NCBI RefSeq assembly: GCF_000470655.1
Contig: NC_021921.1
Coordinates: 1,240,001 to 1,304,000 of the forward strand
Direction: 5' to 3'
Source: Halorhabdus tiamatea SARL4B
GTDB lineage: Archaea > Halobacteriota > Halobacteria > Halobacteriales > Haloarculaceae
DNA length: 64,000 nt
Every line of letters starts with the position of its first letter. Positions within the stretch are counted from its first letter, which is position 1. Positions 1 to 7,442 of this stretch are shown here, piece by piece. The notes under the pieces were generated by a model. That model ran no database searches. It saw only the letters and a program-made list of their open reading frames with translations, and had not been told where the DNA came from. Made by a program: the position numbers and the translations under genes.

Positions 1-111
1 GAACGTGAAAGCGAATGCACCACAAGCCAGCAAAAGGAGGCTGAGATACTCGCGAAGACCCGTCTGATCAGTTCCAAACAGGATGGCAAGCAGTTTGGGG
101 ATCAAATTCAT
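1..111 (-). CDS. N-terminus of a membrane protein (partial, off left edge)
   Basis: An ATG at 111-109 on the minus strand opens 37 codons without a stop up to the window edge. After a short basic/hydrophobic start (MNLIPKLLAILFG) comes a Leu/Ala-rich stretch that looks like a transmembrane helix. Only the start is visible and no family can be named. The upstream bases (about 130-160) are AT-richer, as expected for a promoter. It could be a chance reading frame. Confidence 0.35.
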   Translation of the reverse strand, partial: MNLIPKLLAILFGTDQTGLREYLSLLLLACGAFAFTF

Positions 112-359
112 GATGGGAAAATGTTTCCCCAGAATGCTAAAGTAACTATTGGAAGAGCTCCGTTTTCGGGGCGACCGACCACAAATCCAATAATGCGGCC
201 GCGCAGTGAGGATCCGGTGTCGATCGTACTACAGAAGTCCGGTGCTCGTCCTAGACTGTGACGAACTCACGGCCGACTCTGCGTTTCTGCGATTCCGACC
301 CGCCCTACCAGGAGGCGAAGCGGCCGTCACCCCCGAAAAGACACTGCGCTACCGACGCC

Positions 360-1691
360 TTACCATTCGCCGTCGAACCCCTCGTGGGAGAAGGGGAGCG
401 CGTCCTCGCCGGCGTAGGAGGCAACCAGGTGGCCGTCGCCTTCGAGGTAGTACTTGTAGGTCGTCAGCCCATCCAGGCCGACGGGCCCGCGGGCGTGGAT
501 CTTCCCCGTCGAGATGCCGACCTCCGCGCCCAGGCCGTAGCGATACCCGTCCGCGAAGCGCGTCGAGGCGTTGTGGAAGACGCTCGCGGCGTCGACGCCC
601 GTCATGAATGTCCGGGCCTTGGCGTCGTCCTCGGTCAGGATCGACTCGGTGTGTTTCGAGCCGTTTTCGTTGACGTGGTCGATGGCGTCCACCAGCGAAT
701 CGACGACCTTGATCGAGAGGATCAGGTCGCCGTATTCGGTGCGCCAGTCCTCGTCGGTCGCTTCGTTTACATCGACATCCGCGTCAACGAGAATCTCCCG
801 GGTGCGCTCGTCGCCACGCAACTCGACGCCGGCCGCGGCATAGCGATCGGCCATCTCGGGCAGGAAGTCCTCGGCGACGGCCTCGTGGACCAGCAGCGTC
901 TCGACGGCGTTGCAGACCGCGGGGTACTGGACTTTCGCGTCGAAGGCGACGTCCTCGGCCTCCGCGAGGTCGGCCTCGCTGTCGACGAAGACGTGACAGA
1001 CGCCCTCAGTGTGGCCCAGGACGGGGATCTGGGTGTTGTCCTGGACGTAGCTGACGAACGCCGAGGAGCCACGGGGCATCAGCAGGTCGATGTGTTCGTC
1101 CATTTCGAGGACGGTGTCGACGGCCTCGCGCGCCTCGATCAACTGGACCCAGCCCTCGGGGATGGCGTCGATCTCCTGAGCAGCCTCGCGGATGAGCTCG
1201 AAGAGTTCGCGGTTGGACTCGCTGGCCTCGCTGCCGCCTTTGAGGATGACCGCGTTGCCCGACTTCAGCGCGAGGGCGGCGATCTGGACCAAGGCGTCGG
1301 GCCGGGACTCGAAGACTGTCCCGATCACGCCGATGGGGACCGCGACCTTGTAGAGGTCCAGGTCGTCGTCGAGGTGGCGCGCTTCGAGGGTCTCGCCGAG
1401 GGGGTCGTCCATCGCCGCGACGCTCTCGACCATCTCGACGATGGAGTCGACCTTCGCGTCGTCGACCTTCAGGCGGTCGACTAAGGCCTGGGTGTACTCG
1501 CCGGCTTCGAGCAGCTCCTCGGCCGCTTCGACGTCCTCGTCGTTGACCGCGATGACGTCCTCGCGGTGGTCGTCGATAGCGTCGGCGATCGCTTCCAAGG
1601 CGGCGCTCCGGTCGGCGGCCTCGACGTTCGCGAGTTCGAGGGCCGCGCTCTCGGCGGCCTCGACCTTGGTTTCGGTATCCGTATCAGTCAT
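360..1691 (-). CDS. proA: gamma-glutamyl phosphate reductase
   Basis: Glutamate-5-semialdehyde dehydrogenase, the second step of proline synthesis: NADPH-dependent reduction of glutamyl-5-phosphate. About 443 residues, normal for ProA. The aldehyde-dehydrogenase fold is clear, with [16 protein letters not shown] near residue 130 and the catalytic-Cys segment [14 protein letters not shown] near residue 265. I chose the ATG at 1691 because it overlaps the proB stop (ATGACTGA), the usual coupled arrangement; a second ATG lies 12 bases upstream. It is the last gene of the proB-proA transcript. Confidence 0.95.
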   Translation of the reverse strand: MTDTDTETKVEAAESAALELANVEAADRSAALEAIADAIDDHREDVIAVNDEDVEAAEELLEAGEYTQALVDRLKVDDAKVDSIVEMVESVAAMDDPLGETLEARHLDDDLDLYKVAVPIGVIGTVFESRPDALVQIAALALKSGNAVILKGGSEASESNRELFELIREAAQEIDAIPEGWVQLIEAREAVDTVLEMDEHIDLLMPRGSSAFVSYVQDNTQIPVLGHTEGVCHVFVDSEADLAEAEDVAFDAKVQYPAVCNAVETLLVHEAVAEDFLPEMADRYAAAGVELRGDERTREILVDADVDVNEATDEDWRTEYGDLILSIKVVDSLVDAIDHVNENGSKHTESILTEDDAKARTFMTGVDAASVFHNASTRFADGYRYGLGAEVGISTGKIHARGPVGLDGLTTYKYYLEGDGHLVASYAGEDALPFSHEGFDGEW

Positions 1692-2517
1692 CGTATGCTC
1701 CATTGACAGGCAAGAATATTGTGCCCACCGGTTCGGCCTCGGCGATGCGCTCGAGGACGTCCGGTTCGGCCGAGCCGGCGATCACCGCCGGGATCCCGTG
1801 CTCGTTGGCCGTCCGTGCGCCCTCGACTTTGGTCGTGATCCCGCCGAACCCCTCGGTCGTGCTCTGGGCGACGATCTCCTGGATCGCCCCGTAGTTGCTC
1901 CCGACGGCCTCGATCTTCGTGGCGTCAGGGTCGTCCTTGGGGTTGCCCGTGTAGACGCCGTCGACGTCGGTCAGCGTCACCAGCAGATCGGCGTCGATCC
2001 CGACCGCGATCGAGGACGAAAGCATGTCGTTGTCGCCGATCTGGATCTCCTCGATCGCGACGGCGTCGTTCTCGTTGACGATCGGAACGACCCCCCACGA
2101 GAGGAGCGTCTCGACGGTGTTGTGGAAGTTGGTGAACCGCTCGGGATCGTCGAGATCGGCCTGGGTGACGAGGATCTGGGCGACCTTCCGGTCGTAGCGC
2201 TCGAAACTTTCGGTGTACCGGCGCATCAGGTGGCTCTGTCCGACGGTCGAGAGCGCCTGGGACGCCTCGACCGTGTCGGTCTCGGCGTCGACGCGCCCCC
2301 GGCCGGCCCCGATCGCGGCCGAGGAGACCAGCAACACCTCCTTGCCGTGATCCAGCAGGTCGGCCACGTCGTCGACGAGTTTGTCGAGTTTCTCGTCGTC
2401 GAGGTTCGAGTCGGCGTCGGTCAGGGAGTTCGTCCCCGCCTTGACGACGACGCGCTCGGCGTCGGCAGCGAGTTCGCGCGTCCGCTCGATCTCGGCGGGG
2501 TCGACGGCGTCACTCAT
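1684..2517 (-). CDS. proB: glutamate 5-kinase
   Basis: Phosphorylates glutamate to glutamyl-5-phosphate, the first step of proline synthesis. The 277 residues are an amino-acid-kinase domain alone ([11 protein letters not shown] near the start, [10 protein letters not shown] near 65, NENDAVA near 145). The C-terminal PUA domain of bacterial ProB is absent, so this is the short form. It overlaps proA by 8 bases. Its start codon overlaps the stop of a proC-tail remnant (2510-2569), which shows that proC once lay directly upstream. Confidence 0.95.
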   Translation of the reverse strand: MSDAVDPAEIERTRELAADAERVVVKAGTNSLTDADSNLDDEKLDKLVDDVADLLDHGKEVLLVSSAAIGAGRGRVDAETDTVEASQALSTVGQSHLMRRYTESFERYDRKVAQILVTQADLDDPERFTNFHNTVETLLSWGVVPIVNENDAVAIEEIQIGDNDMLSSSIAVGIDADLLVTLTDVDGVYTGNPKDDPDATKIEAVGSNYGAIQEIVAQSTTEGFGGITTKVEGARTANEHGIPAVIAGSAEPDVLERIAEAEPVGTIFLPVNGAYDD

Positions 2518-2569
2518 CGTCGACCTCGCTGGTGATCTCCACAGAATGACGCTCGATGGTTGCAGTGGT
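2510..2569 (-). pseudogene. remnant of a proC 3' end fused to the proB start
   Basis: In the frame ending at the TGA at 2512-2510 the minus strand reads [19 protein letters not shown]. Aligned without gaps to the C-terminus of the intact ProC at 4955 (AVAATEERSAEITAEIGDE), about 10 of 19 residues are identical and several others are conservative. The reading GATGAGTGA overlaps the proB ATG. I read it as the leftover end of the original proC, cut off when the 2.4-kb cassette entered. Homology fades upstream of about 2570. Confidence 0.65.
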
Positions 2570-2743
2570 CAGTGCCATCCCGTGTGTTGGATGTCCGCGT
2601 ACGGTGGCGACCGATGGGAGTACCGGATCTCATTGTAGTGGGTGAAATGGGCGACGGACAAACCTACTACGGTTCGCAACGAGTTGCCAGTCAGTACGCT
2701 ACAACACCCTCCAGCGTTGGGTATCGTTTACCGCCCTAGCGGA

Positions 2744-2873
2744 GACTATTGTTGATGGGACGCACTCTTACGATTCTGGTTTATCAGGGCGAAACGTGAA
2801 TTGTGCCAGAGAGACGTTCAAATCAGGGCTCGTCGGTTGCCTGCAGAATGTGGTGCCGTCATCAACAATAGTC
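2744..2873. repeat. 130-bp segment bounded by 14-bp inverted repeats
   Basis: GACTATTGTTGATG at 2744-2757 is matched by its perfect reverse complement at 2860-2873. The interior has no usable reading frame. The size and perfect ends suggest a MITE-like or solo element, but there is no obvious target duplication. It could instead be a regulatory structure of the cassette. Confidence 0.45.
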
Positions 2874-2904
2874 TTCAAGATAACTTTCTCTATTGCATTT
2901 CCTA

Positions 2905-2963
2905 AAACCATAATATATATATATATATATACTTCGTAGTGAAAATCCATTTTGGACGCAAGT
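2905..2963 (+). promoter_or_regulatory. AT-rich promoter with (AT)n run
   Basis: An almost pure alternating AT tract (about 2913-2931) lies some 33-50 bases before the ATG at 2964, at the position of an archaeal TATA box/BRE. Such a dinucleotide run is exceptional in this GC-rich genome and could vary in length by slippage. Confidence 0.5.
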
Positions 2964-3863
2964 ATGACTGATTCGAACCCATCGCGGCGATCCGTATTGA
3001 AGTCAATCAGTACAGGCACGGCTATGCTTGGTACCTCCGGCCTAGTTGCCGGAAAGCCAAACAATGGGAAAGGGCATGGGTCAGGTAACGGAAATAAGAA
3101 GAAGGAGCTAGATGATAAGGAACTAGAACGAATTGCCATTGAGACGGCCGCGAACCCAGTTCGGCCAGTTATCGCCTTCACAACCACGGTGTTTGGCGAC
3201 GGACTAGAACTCTATGTCGCCAAGGGAATCGAAGATCCAAGCGAGGTTCCCAAATCAATAACTCGGTTAACCAATTCAGAAGCAGGGGTCCATGGACCCT
3301 CTTGGGAGTCGCCCTCTCGGCTTCGTTACTCCCAGGATGGCCAGACCCTTGAGCGGACATCGATGGGTGCTTCGCAGGGCGGTGGAAATGTGAAAGTCGT
3401 CCACGACAACCCGTTGCCAGTTCGTCAAGACCAGGCCACAATCTTAAGTGGCTTCGTCTTCTGCTCGAATCTTCCGTTCGTTACGGACTATTGTATCCGG
3501 CTGGACGGTTCAGATTCGGGTCACTCACCCCAGTGTGCCAGTCACAGTCCACCCACGATGACCCACGGCCACTTCGCAATTTATCAGAAGGGCAACTATC
3601 GAAGCGGTATCAACATTTGGGTTGGACATAACGGTAACTGCTTTTGGGTCGGCGAAGAACACTATACAGAGTGGTGTACTCGAATCTGTGGCCCCGAAGG
3701 AGGAACTCCAAACCTCTCAGACTTGAAAAACGCCTTCGAAGAGGCGATAAATCGAGCTGCCAATGCGGCTGGCATCGCGATCCCAGGGATAGTCGTGACA
3801 GCGTTGGCGTATTACTTAGCAGCGAGTACGCTCGCGCCACCAACGGGCGTCCCAGGCGTGTGA
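2964..3863 (+). CDS. Tat-exported Cys-rich protein of unknown function
   Basis: 299 residues from the ATG at 2964; an in-frame TTG at 2952 is a less likely start. The N-terminus has a twin-arginine signal (SRRSVLK, then a hydrophobic stretch ending near GLVAG), followed by a Gly/Asn/Lys-rich linker (about residues 32-50). The middle carries six cysteines between about residues 167 and 245 and an aromatic, His-rich segment. The C-terminus has an amphipathic helix and a hydrophobic Ala/Ile/Leu stretch. I do not recognise the family. It is the first gene of a three-gene cassette inserted between proC and proB. An exported Cys-rich protein with a hydrophobic tail resembles halocin-type or other exported effectors in layout only, so that role is inference. 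Confidence 0.7.
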   Translation: MTDSNPSRRSVLKSISTGTAMLGTSGLVAGKPNNGKGHGSGNGNKKKELDDKELERIAIETAANPVRPVIAFTTTVFGDGLELYVAKGIEDPSEVPKSITRLTNSEAGVHGPSWESPSRLRYSQDGQTLERTSMGASQGGGNVKVVHDNPLPVRQDQATILSGFVFCSNLPFVTDYCIRLDGSDSGHSPQCASHSPPTMTHGHFAIYQKGNYRSGINIWVGHNGNCFWVGEEHYTEWCTRICGPEGGTPNLSDLKNAFEEAINRAANAAGIAIPGIVVTALAYYLAASTLAPPTGVPGV

Positions 3864-3867
3864 TCGT

Positions 3868-4593
3868 ATGAATATCGCTCCGGACGAAGCGCAGCCGAGC
3901 CACATATTGGTGTTCGGACCGATCGAAGAGACGAGTACCGAAATCGCTGTCGCGAATGCGGCCCTACAGCCGGCGCTGGATCGAGGCGTCGAAGCCTCGG
4001 TCCGCCTAAATGGCGAGCAGCTATCGACCGCGTATCCGGAGCACTTCGGCGTCTTCGAGGGCTGTTGTGACCGCGAGAGCGAGGGGCTGTATCACTGTTC
4101 GCTAGACGCATGTTCGGATCCGCTTGCTGGGCTACTGTCGATCGAAACCTGGCATCGGTTCGTCGCGATCGAGTCGCTCCGTATCGATGGGCCGTCGTGG
4201 TCGCTGTGGTACGTCCCCGACCACCGAACGTTCGAGCTGTTCGGCGGTGAAGATATCGCGACAGCGATCCGAACGGCGATCGAAGAGCAGCCGGCAGCGC
4301 TCCTCGCAGCCAGCGAACACATATCCTGGACGCAGGAAGGCCACCGATATGCGCTTGAGCTACCGTCACTGTGCGTCGAAAACCGGTGTTACGCGCTCTC
4401 AAAACTGCAGAAGATAGACATCGACCGTGAGACACAGTCGATCACCCTCTCGTGGGACGATTCGAACGGACTCGTCGGCCGCGTAATCGGACACCTGCGG
4501 ACGTCCCCGCCGAAGCACCTCTCGATCGCGGATACGGAAACGTTCGAGCGAGTTGCCGGATACTTTGAACAACTTCGCTCGGCATGGGAGTGA
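3868..4593 (+). CDS. soluble protein of unknown function, second gene of the cassette
   Basis: 241 residues, no signal peptide or membrane segment. It starts 4 bases after the stop of the exported Cys-rich protein gene, so the two are almost surely co-transcribed. The C-terminal third (IDIDRETQSITLSWDD through the final helix) alternates strands and ends in a helix, as PH-like domains do, but this is a weak impression. There are six cysteines, including a CC pair. No family recognised. Adjacency to a secreted protein makes an immunity, chaperone or regulatory role possible, unproven. Confidence 0.65.
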   Translation: MNIAPDEAQPSHILVFGPIEETSTEIAVANAALQPALDRGVEASVRLNGEQLSTAYPEHFGVFEGCCDRESEGLYHCSLDACSDPLAGLLSIETWHRFVAIESLRIDGPSWSLWYVPDHRTFELFGGEDIATAIRTAIEEQPAALLAASEHISWTQEGHRYALELPSLCVENRCYALSKLQKIDIDRETQSITLSWDDSNGLVGRVIGHLRTSPPKHLSIADTETFERVAGYFEQLRSAWE

Positions 4594-4630
4594 TCTAACA
4601 TATTAATAGATTCGGGAAATAAAGAGGCAT

Positions 4631-4912
4631 ATGGACTATAGAGTATCAAATGGGGTTGTCATTGGACTCTCCGTGGCCATTATCGGGTGGACCCTCCTGT
4701 GGCTTCAGCAACCAATATTCGGAATTGCAGTCGTCTCTGGTTTGACGACGTCATATACCACATGGCGACACGAAAAGCCCGGAGAGGCAGGGTTGCTCAT
4801 AGCCCTCTGGAATTTGATTGCGGTTGCTGCTTGGACAGCCAATCTACTATTCATCGCCGGATCAGTCGTCATAGCGGGAATTGTCTACTTCGCGTGGACA
4901 GTGAGAAAATAG
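4631..4912 (+). CDS. small membrane protein of the cassette
   Basis: 93 residues with three hydrophobic segments (about 8-40 as one or two helices, 55-68 and 72-90) separated by a short charged loop (TTWRHEKPGEAG). It lies 37 bases after the previous gene, behind an AT-rich leader (AACATATTAATAG), so it may have its own promoter. It has the size and topology of many small membrane immunity or accessory proteins, but no family is recognised. Confidence 0.6.
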   Translation: MDYRVSNGVVIGLSVAIIGWTLLWLQQPIFGIAVVSGLTTSYTTWRHEKPGEAGLLIALWNLIAVAAWTANLLFIAGSVVIAGIVYFAWTVRK

Positions 4913-4954
4913 GTGAGTAGTGTACAACGTCAGTGAGTCCACAGGATATCGCAC

Positions 4955-5725
4955 TCACTCATCGCCGATTTCTGCAGTGATCTCCGCCGACCGTTCTTCC
5001 GTGGCCGCCACTGCCTCGCCGAGGACGTCCGCGACGTCGCTGTCCCACAGCACCTCCATGCCCTCGATCGTCGTCCCGCCCTCCGTCGCGACGGCATCGA
5101 TCATTTCTTCGACACTCTCGTCGCTCTTGAGAACGATCTCGGCCGCCCCTTTGAACGTCTGGGCGGCGAGTGCGGCGGCGTCATCCGAGTCGAGGCCACC
5201 GTCAACTCCGGCGTCTTGCATCGCGCCGATCAGATGGAAGACGAACGCCGGCCCGCTGCCGTTGATCGCCGTCGCGAGGTCCATCTGGCCCTCCTCGATC
5301 GTGACGACAGTCCCCAGATCGTCGAGCACTGTCGCGACGTCGCCCGTGGGTTCGGGCGTGACTGCGGCGGCCATCTCGCCGTACTCGGCGGCGAGGTTCG
5401 GCATCATCCGGACGACGGCAGCGTCGGTCTTCGATTCGAGCATCGGCGTCGAGACGCCCGCGGCGACGGACACGACGGTCTGGTCGGCGTCGAGTTCCAG
5501 GTCTTCGAGTACGTCGCCGACGGCGTCCGGCCCGACCGCCAGCACGACGATCGGCGCTCCTGTCGCCGCTTCGAGGGCAGTGGTCGTCTCGTCGGCGACG
5601 CCCGCCAGGTCTTCGAGTGCCGATTCGTCGACGTCGCAGGCCGTCACCCGGTGGCCGGCCGACGAGAGCCCACGGACGAGTGCCCCGCCCATGTGTCCGC
5701 AGCCGAGAACGCTGACGTGAACCAT
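4955..5725 (-). CDS. proC: pyrroline-5-carboxylate reductase
   Basis: Final step of proline synthesis (P5C to proline, NAD(P)H). 256 residues, typical length. The N-terminal Rossmann motif reads VSVLGCGHMGGALVRGL, and the dimerisation/active-site region includes INGSGPAFVFHLIGAM and EGGTTIEGMEVL. In the ancestral layout proC would overlap proB; here a 2.4-kb cassette separates it from proB (see 2510-2569). A TnpB element carrying a further IS lies about 70 bases upstream of its start. Confidence 0.95.
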   Translation of the reverse strand: MVHVSVLGCGHMGGALVRGLSSAGHRVTACDVDESALEDLAGVADETTTALEAATGAPIVVLAVGPDAVGDVLEDLELDADQTVVSVAAGVSTPMLESKTDAAVVRMMPNLAAEYGEMAAAVTPEPTGDVATVLDDLGTVVTIEEGQMDLATAINGSGPAFVFHLIGAMQDAGVDGGLDSDDAAALAAQTFKGAAEIVLKSDESVEEMIDAVATEGGTTIEGMEVLWDSDVADVLGEAVAATEERSAEITAEIGDE

Positions 5726-5800
5726 TGGTTGGTTCCGTCTCCGAGGCGTTCGGATTTACCAACTGCGATATTGGGCGGGTGGGGACAGTCAGCTACCCAC

Positions 5801-5810
5801 CGCTGAAGCG
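5801..5810. repeat. 10-bp target-site duplication, left copy
   Basis: CGCTGAAGCG directly precedes the left terminal repeat of the IS at 5811; an identical copy follows the right end at 7473-7482. Tn5/IS50-type elements normally duplicate 9 bp, so one of the ten bases may be chance. Confidence 0.85.
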
Positions 5811-5863
5811 CTGTCTCTTACCCACAAGTCCTAATCGAGGAGCTGACGAACCAAGACTGGTAG

Positions 5864-7288
5864 ATGGGACGCCGCTCACGGAGTTGGAAGCCAGAACTCG
5901 ATGAGGATGGACAGCTGTGTGACATGGATGTTTCCGGGTGGATTCGAGCGGAGTTTCGGTCAGCTGAGTTTGGAGACAAGCGCCTGACTGACCGATTGGT
6001 TCAACTTGGGGATGAACTCGGCAGCTCACCTGCCGAGTCCATCCCCGCTGCCTGCGGAGACTGGGCCTCCACAAAAGCTACATACCGATTTTGCGATAAT
6101 GACAGTGTGGACCCCAACGAGGTTCTCTCTGCTCACAAGCAGCAACAGCAATCAAGAGTGAGTCGGTCAGACGAACTCTTGATTGTCTCCGATACCACCG
6201 AACTCGTGTTTCCGAGACATCCCTCCAAAGAGGGCCTCGGCGACATTGGCAATTCTGAAATGGATCTCGAAGGCGTCAAGCTACACTCCACGATCGGAAT
6301 CAATCCACGCACCCATCGGATGACTGGAGTCATCGATCAGCAGGCGCTGATCGAGGACCAGCAGGCTGGTGAGAAGTACGATGCCAACGGCAAAGCAGAG
6401 CCGATTCAACTTGACAATGAGCATGAGAAGTGGAGCCGTGGCGACAGGCAAGCCAGAGACTGGCTTGCCGACGATATCCGCCCGCTGTTCATTCATGACC
6501 GAGGCGCAGATTCATTCGCGTTCTACGAAGAAGTCACCGGAGAGATGGAAAGTGCTGGCTTTATCGTCCGAGCGAATCAAAACCGGCGGATTTGGACTGA
6601 TGATGGTGAACCTGAAAAACTCTTTGACTGGAGCAGCGACCTTGCCGAGCAAGGTCGCAAAACAATCGAGATTCAACAGGGAGGTGGGCGCGAAGCGAGA
6701 ACGGTGGAGTTGTCGATAGCCACTGGAACGTGTGAGTTGCGCGCACCAAGGAATAATCCTGAGCAAGAGGGTTCAATCGAGGCGAATGTCGTGAGAGTCG
6801 ACGAGGTCGGTGAAAATGACGACCCGATTCAGTGGGTGTTGCTCACCACTGAATCGGTCGAAGAGTTTGAAGAGACACTGACACTCATCGACTATTACGG
6901 CCTCCGCTGGCGAATTGAAGACTGGCATAAAGTGCTCAAGAGTGGCTGTAACATCGAAGAACGGCAACTGCAGACTTGGGAGCGGATGGAAGTTCTGTTG
7001 AGCATGTATTCAGTAATCGCGTGGAAAGTTCTGGAGTTACGAGAACTTGCCCGTGGTGATAGTTCAGTATCTCCGGCGGTCCTGCTGAGTGAGGCAGAGT
7101 GCACAATTCTGGAAACGAAATTTCCAGAATTGAGCGACCAAGATGGAAAATCATACGCAGTGAGCGTCGCTAAACTCGGCGGTTATCTTGATCGTGGTTC
7201 AGATCCGCCACCAGGGTGGGAGACGATGTGGAAAGGACTCCAGAAGCTACGCATGTGGGCTGAAGGATACGAACTCGGTGCTGAATGA
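5864..7288 (+). CDS. IS4-superfamily, Tn5-like transposase
   Basis: 474 residues, full length for Tn5-type transposases. The N-terminal domain resembles Tnp (AEFGDKRLTDRLVQLGDELG, then KATYRFCDN). The catalytic core shows DDE positions: Asp in LIVSDTTEL (about 105), Asp in FIHDRGADSF (about 210) and Glu in RIEDWHK within the Y-(2)-R-(3)-E signature (about 350). The ending WERMEVLLSMYSVIAW parallels the Tn5 C-terminal helices. No frameshift seen. Confidence 0.92.
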   Translation: MGRRSRSWKPELDEDGQLCDMDVSGWIRAEFRSAEFGDKRLTDRLVQLGDELGSSPAESIPAACGDWASTKATYRFCDNDSVDPNEVLSAHKQQQQSRVSRSDELLIVSDTTELVFPRHPSKEGLGDIGNSEMDLEGVKLHSTIGINPRTHRMTGVIDQQALIEDQQAGEKYDANGKAEPIQLDNEHEKWSRGDRQARDWLADDIRPLFIHDRGADSFAFYEEVTGEMESAGFIVRANQNRRIWTDDGEPEKLFDWSSDLAEQGRKTIEIQQGGGREARTVELSIATGTCELRAPRNNPEQEGSIEANVVRVDEVGENDDPIQWVLLTTESVEEFEETLTLIDYYGLRWRIEDWHKVLKSGCNIEERQLQTWERMEVLLSMYSVIAWKVLELRELARGDSSVSPAVLLSEAECTILETKFPELSDQDGKSYAVSVAKLGGYLDRGSDPPPGWETMWKGLQKLRMWAEGYELGAE

Positions 7289-7309
7289 GCGCGCTTCGCG
7301 GCTCATTCA
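7282..7309 (+). terminator. hairpin at the transposase 3' end
   Basis: TGAATGAGC (7282-7290) pairs with GCTCATTCA (7301-7309) around a GC-rich loop. It overlaps the stop codon of the transposase gene and likely shields the IS from read-through. Confidence 0.6.
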
Positions 7310-7442
7310 GCGGAACCCGTCGAAATAACGAGTTCAACTGAGCTTTTCACGCGGCTTCATCGAGACCTCTCTAATCTTGGGCAGATACTGATAGAGATTT
7401 GATTGATTTCTTCTTCTCATGCCTGATCTGGTTGAACTTACG

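Larger units (their letters stand above)
2518..2963. other. intergenic region between proB and the inserted cassette
   Basis: No convincing gene. It holds the proC remnant at its left edge, a 14-bp inverted-repeat pair (2744-2873) and an AT dinucleotide run just upstream of the first cassette gene. It is visibly poorer in GC than proBA. Confidence 0.6.

Noticed and set aside
258-1484. 408-codon open frame on the plus strand opposite proA
   Set aside because: It is the antisense of a clearly conserved ProA and is a usual by-product of high GC; composition is Val/Asp/Arg-rich without motifs.
2768-3187. 139-codon minus-strand frame over the cassette start
   Set aside because: It lies antisense to the Tat signal gene, crosses the (AT)n run and has no start context.
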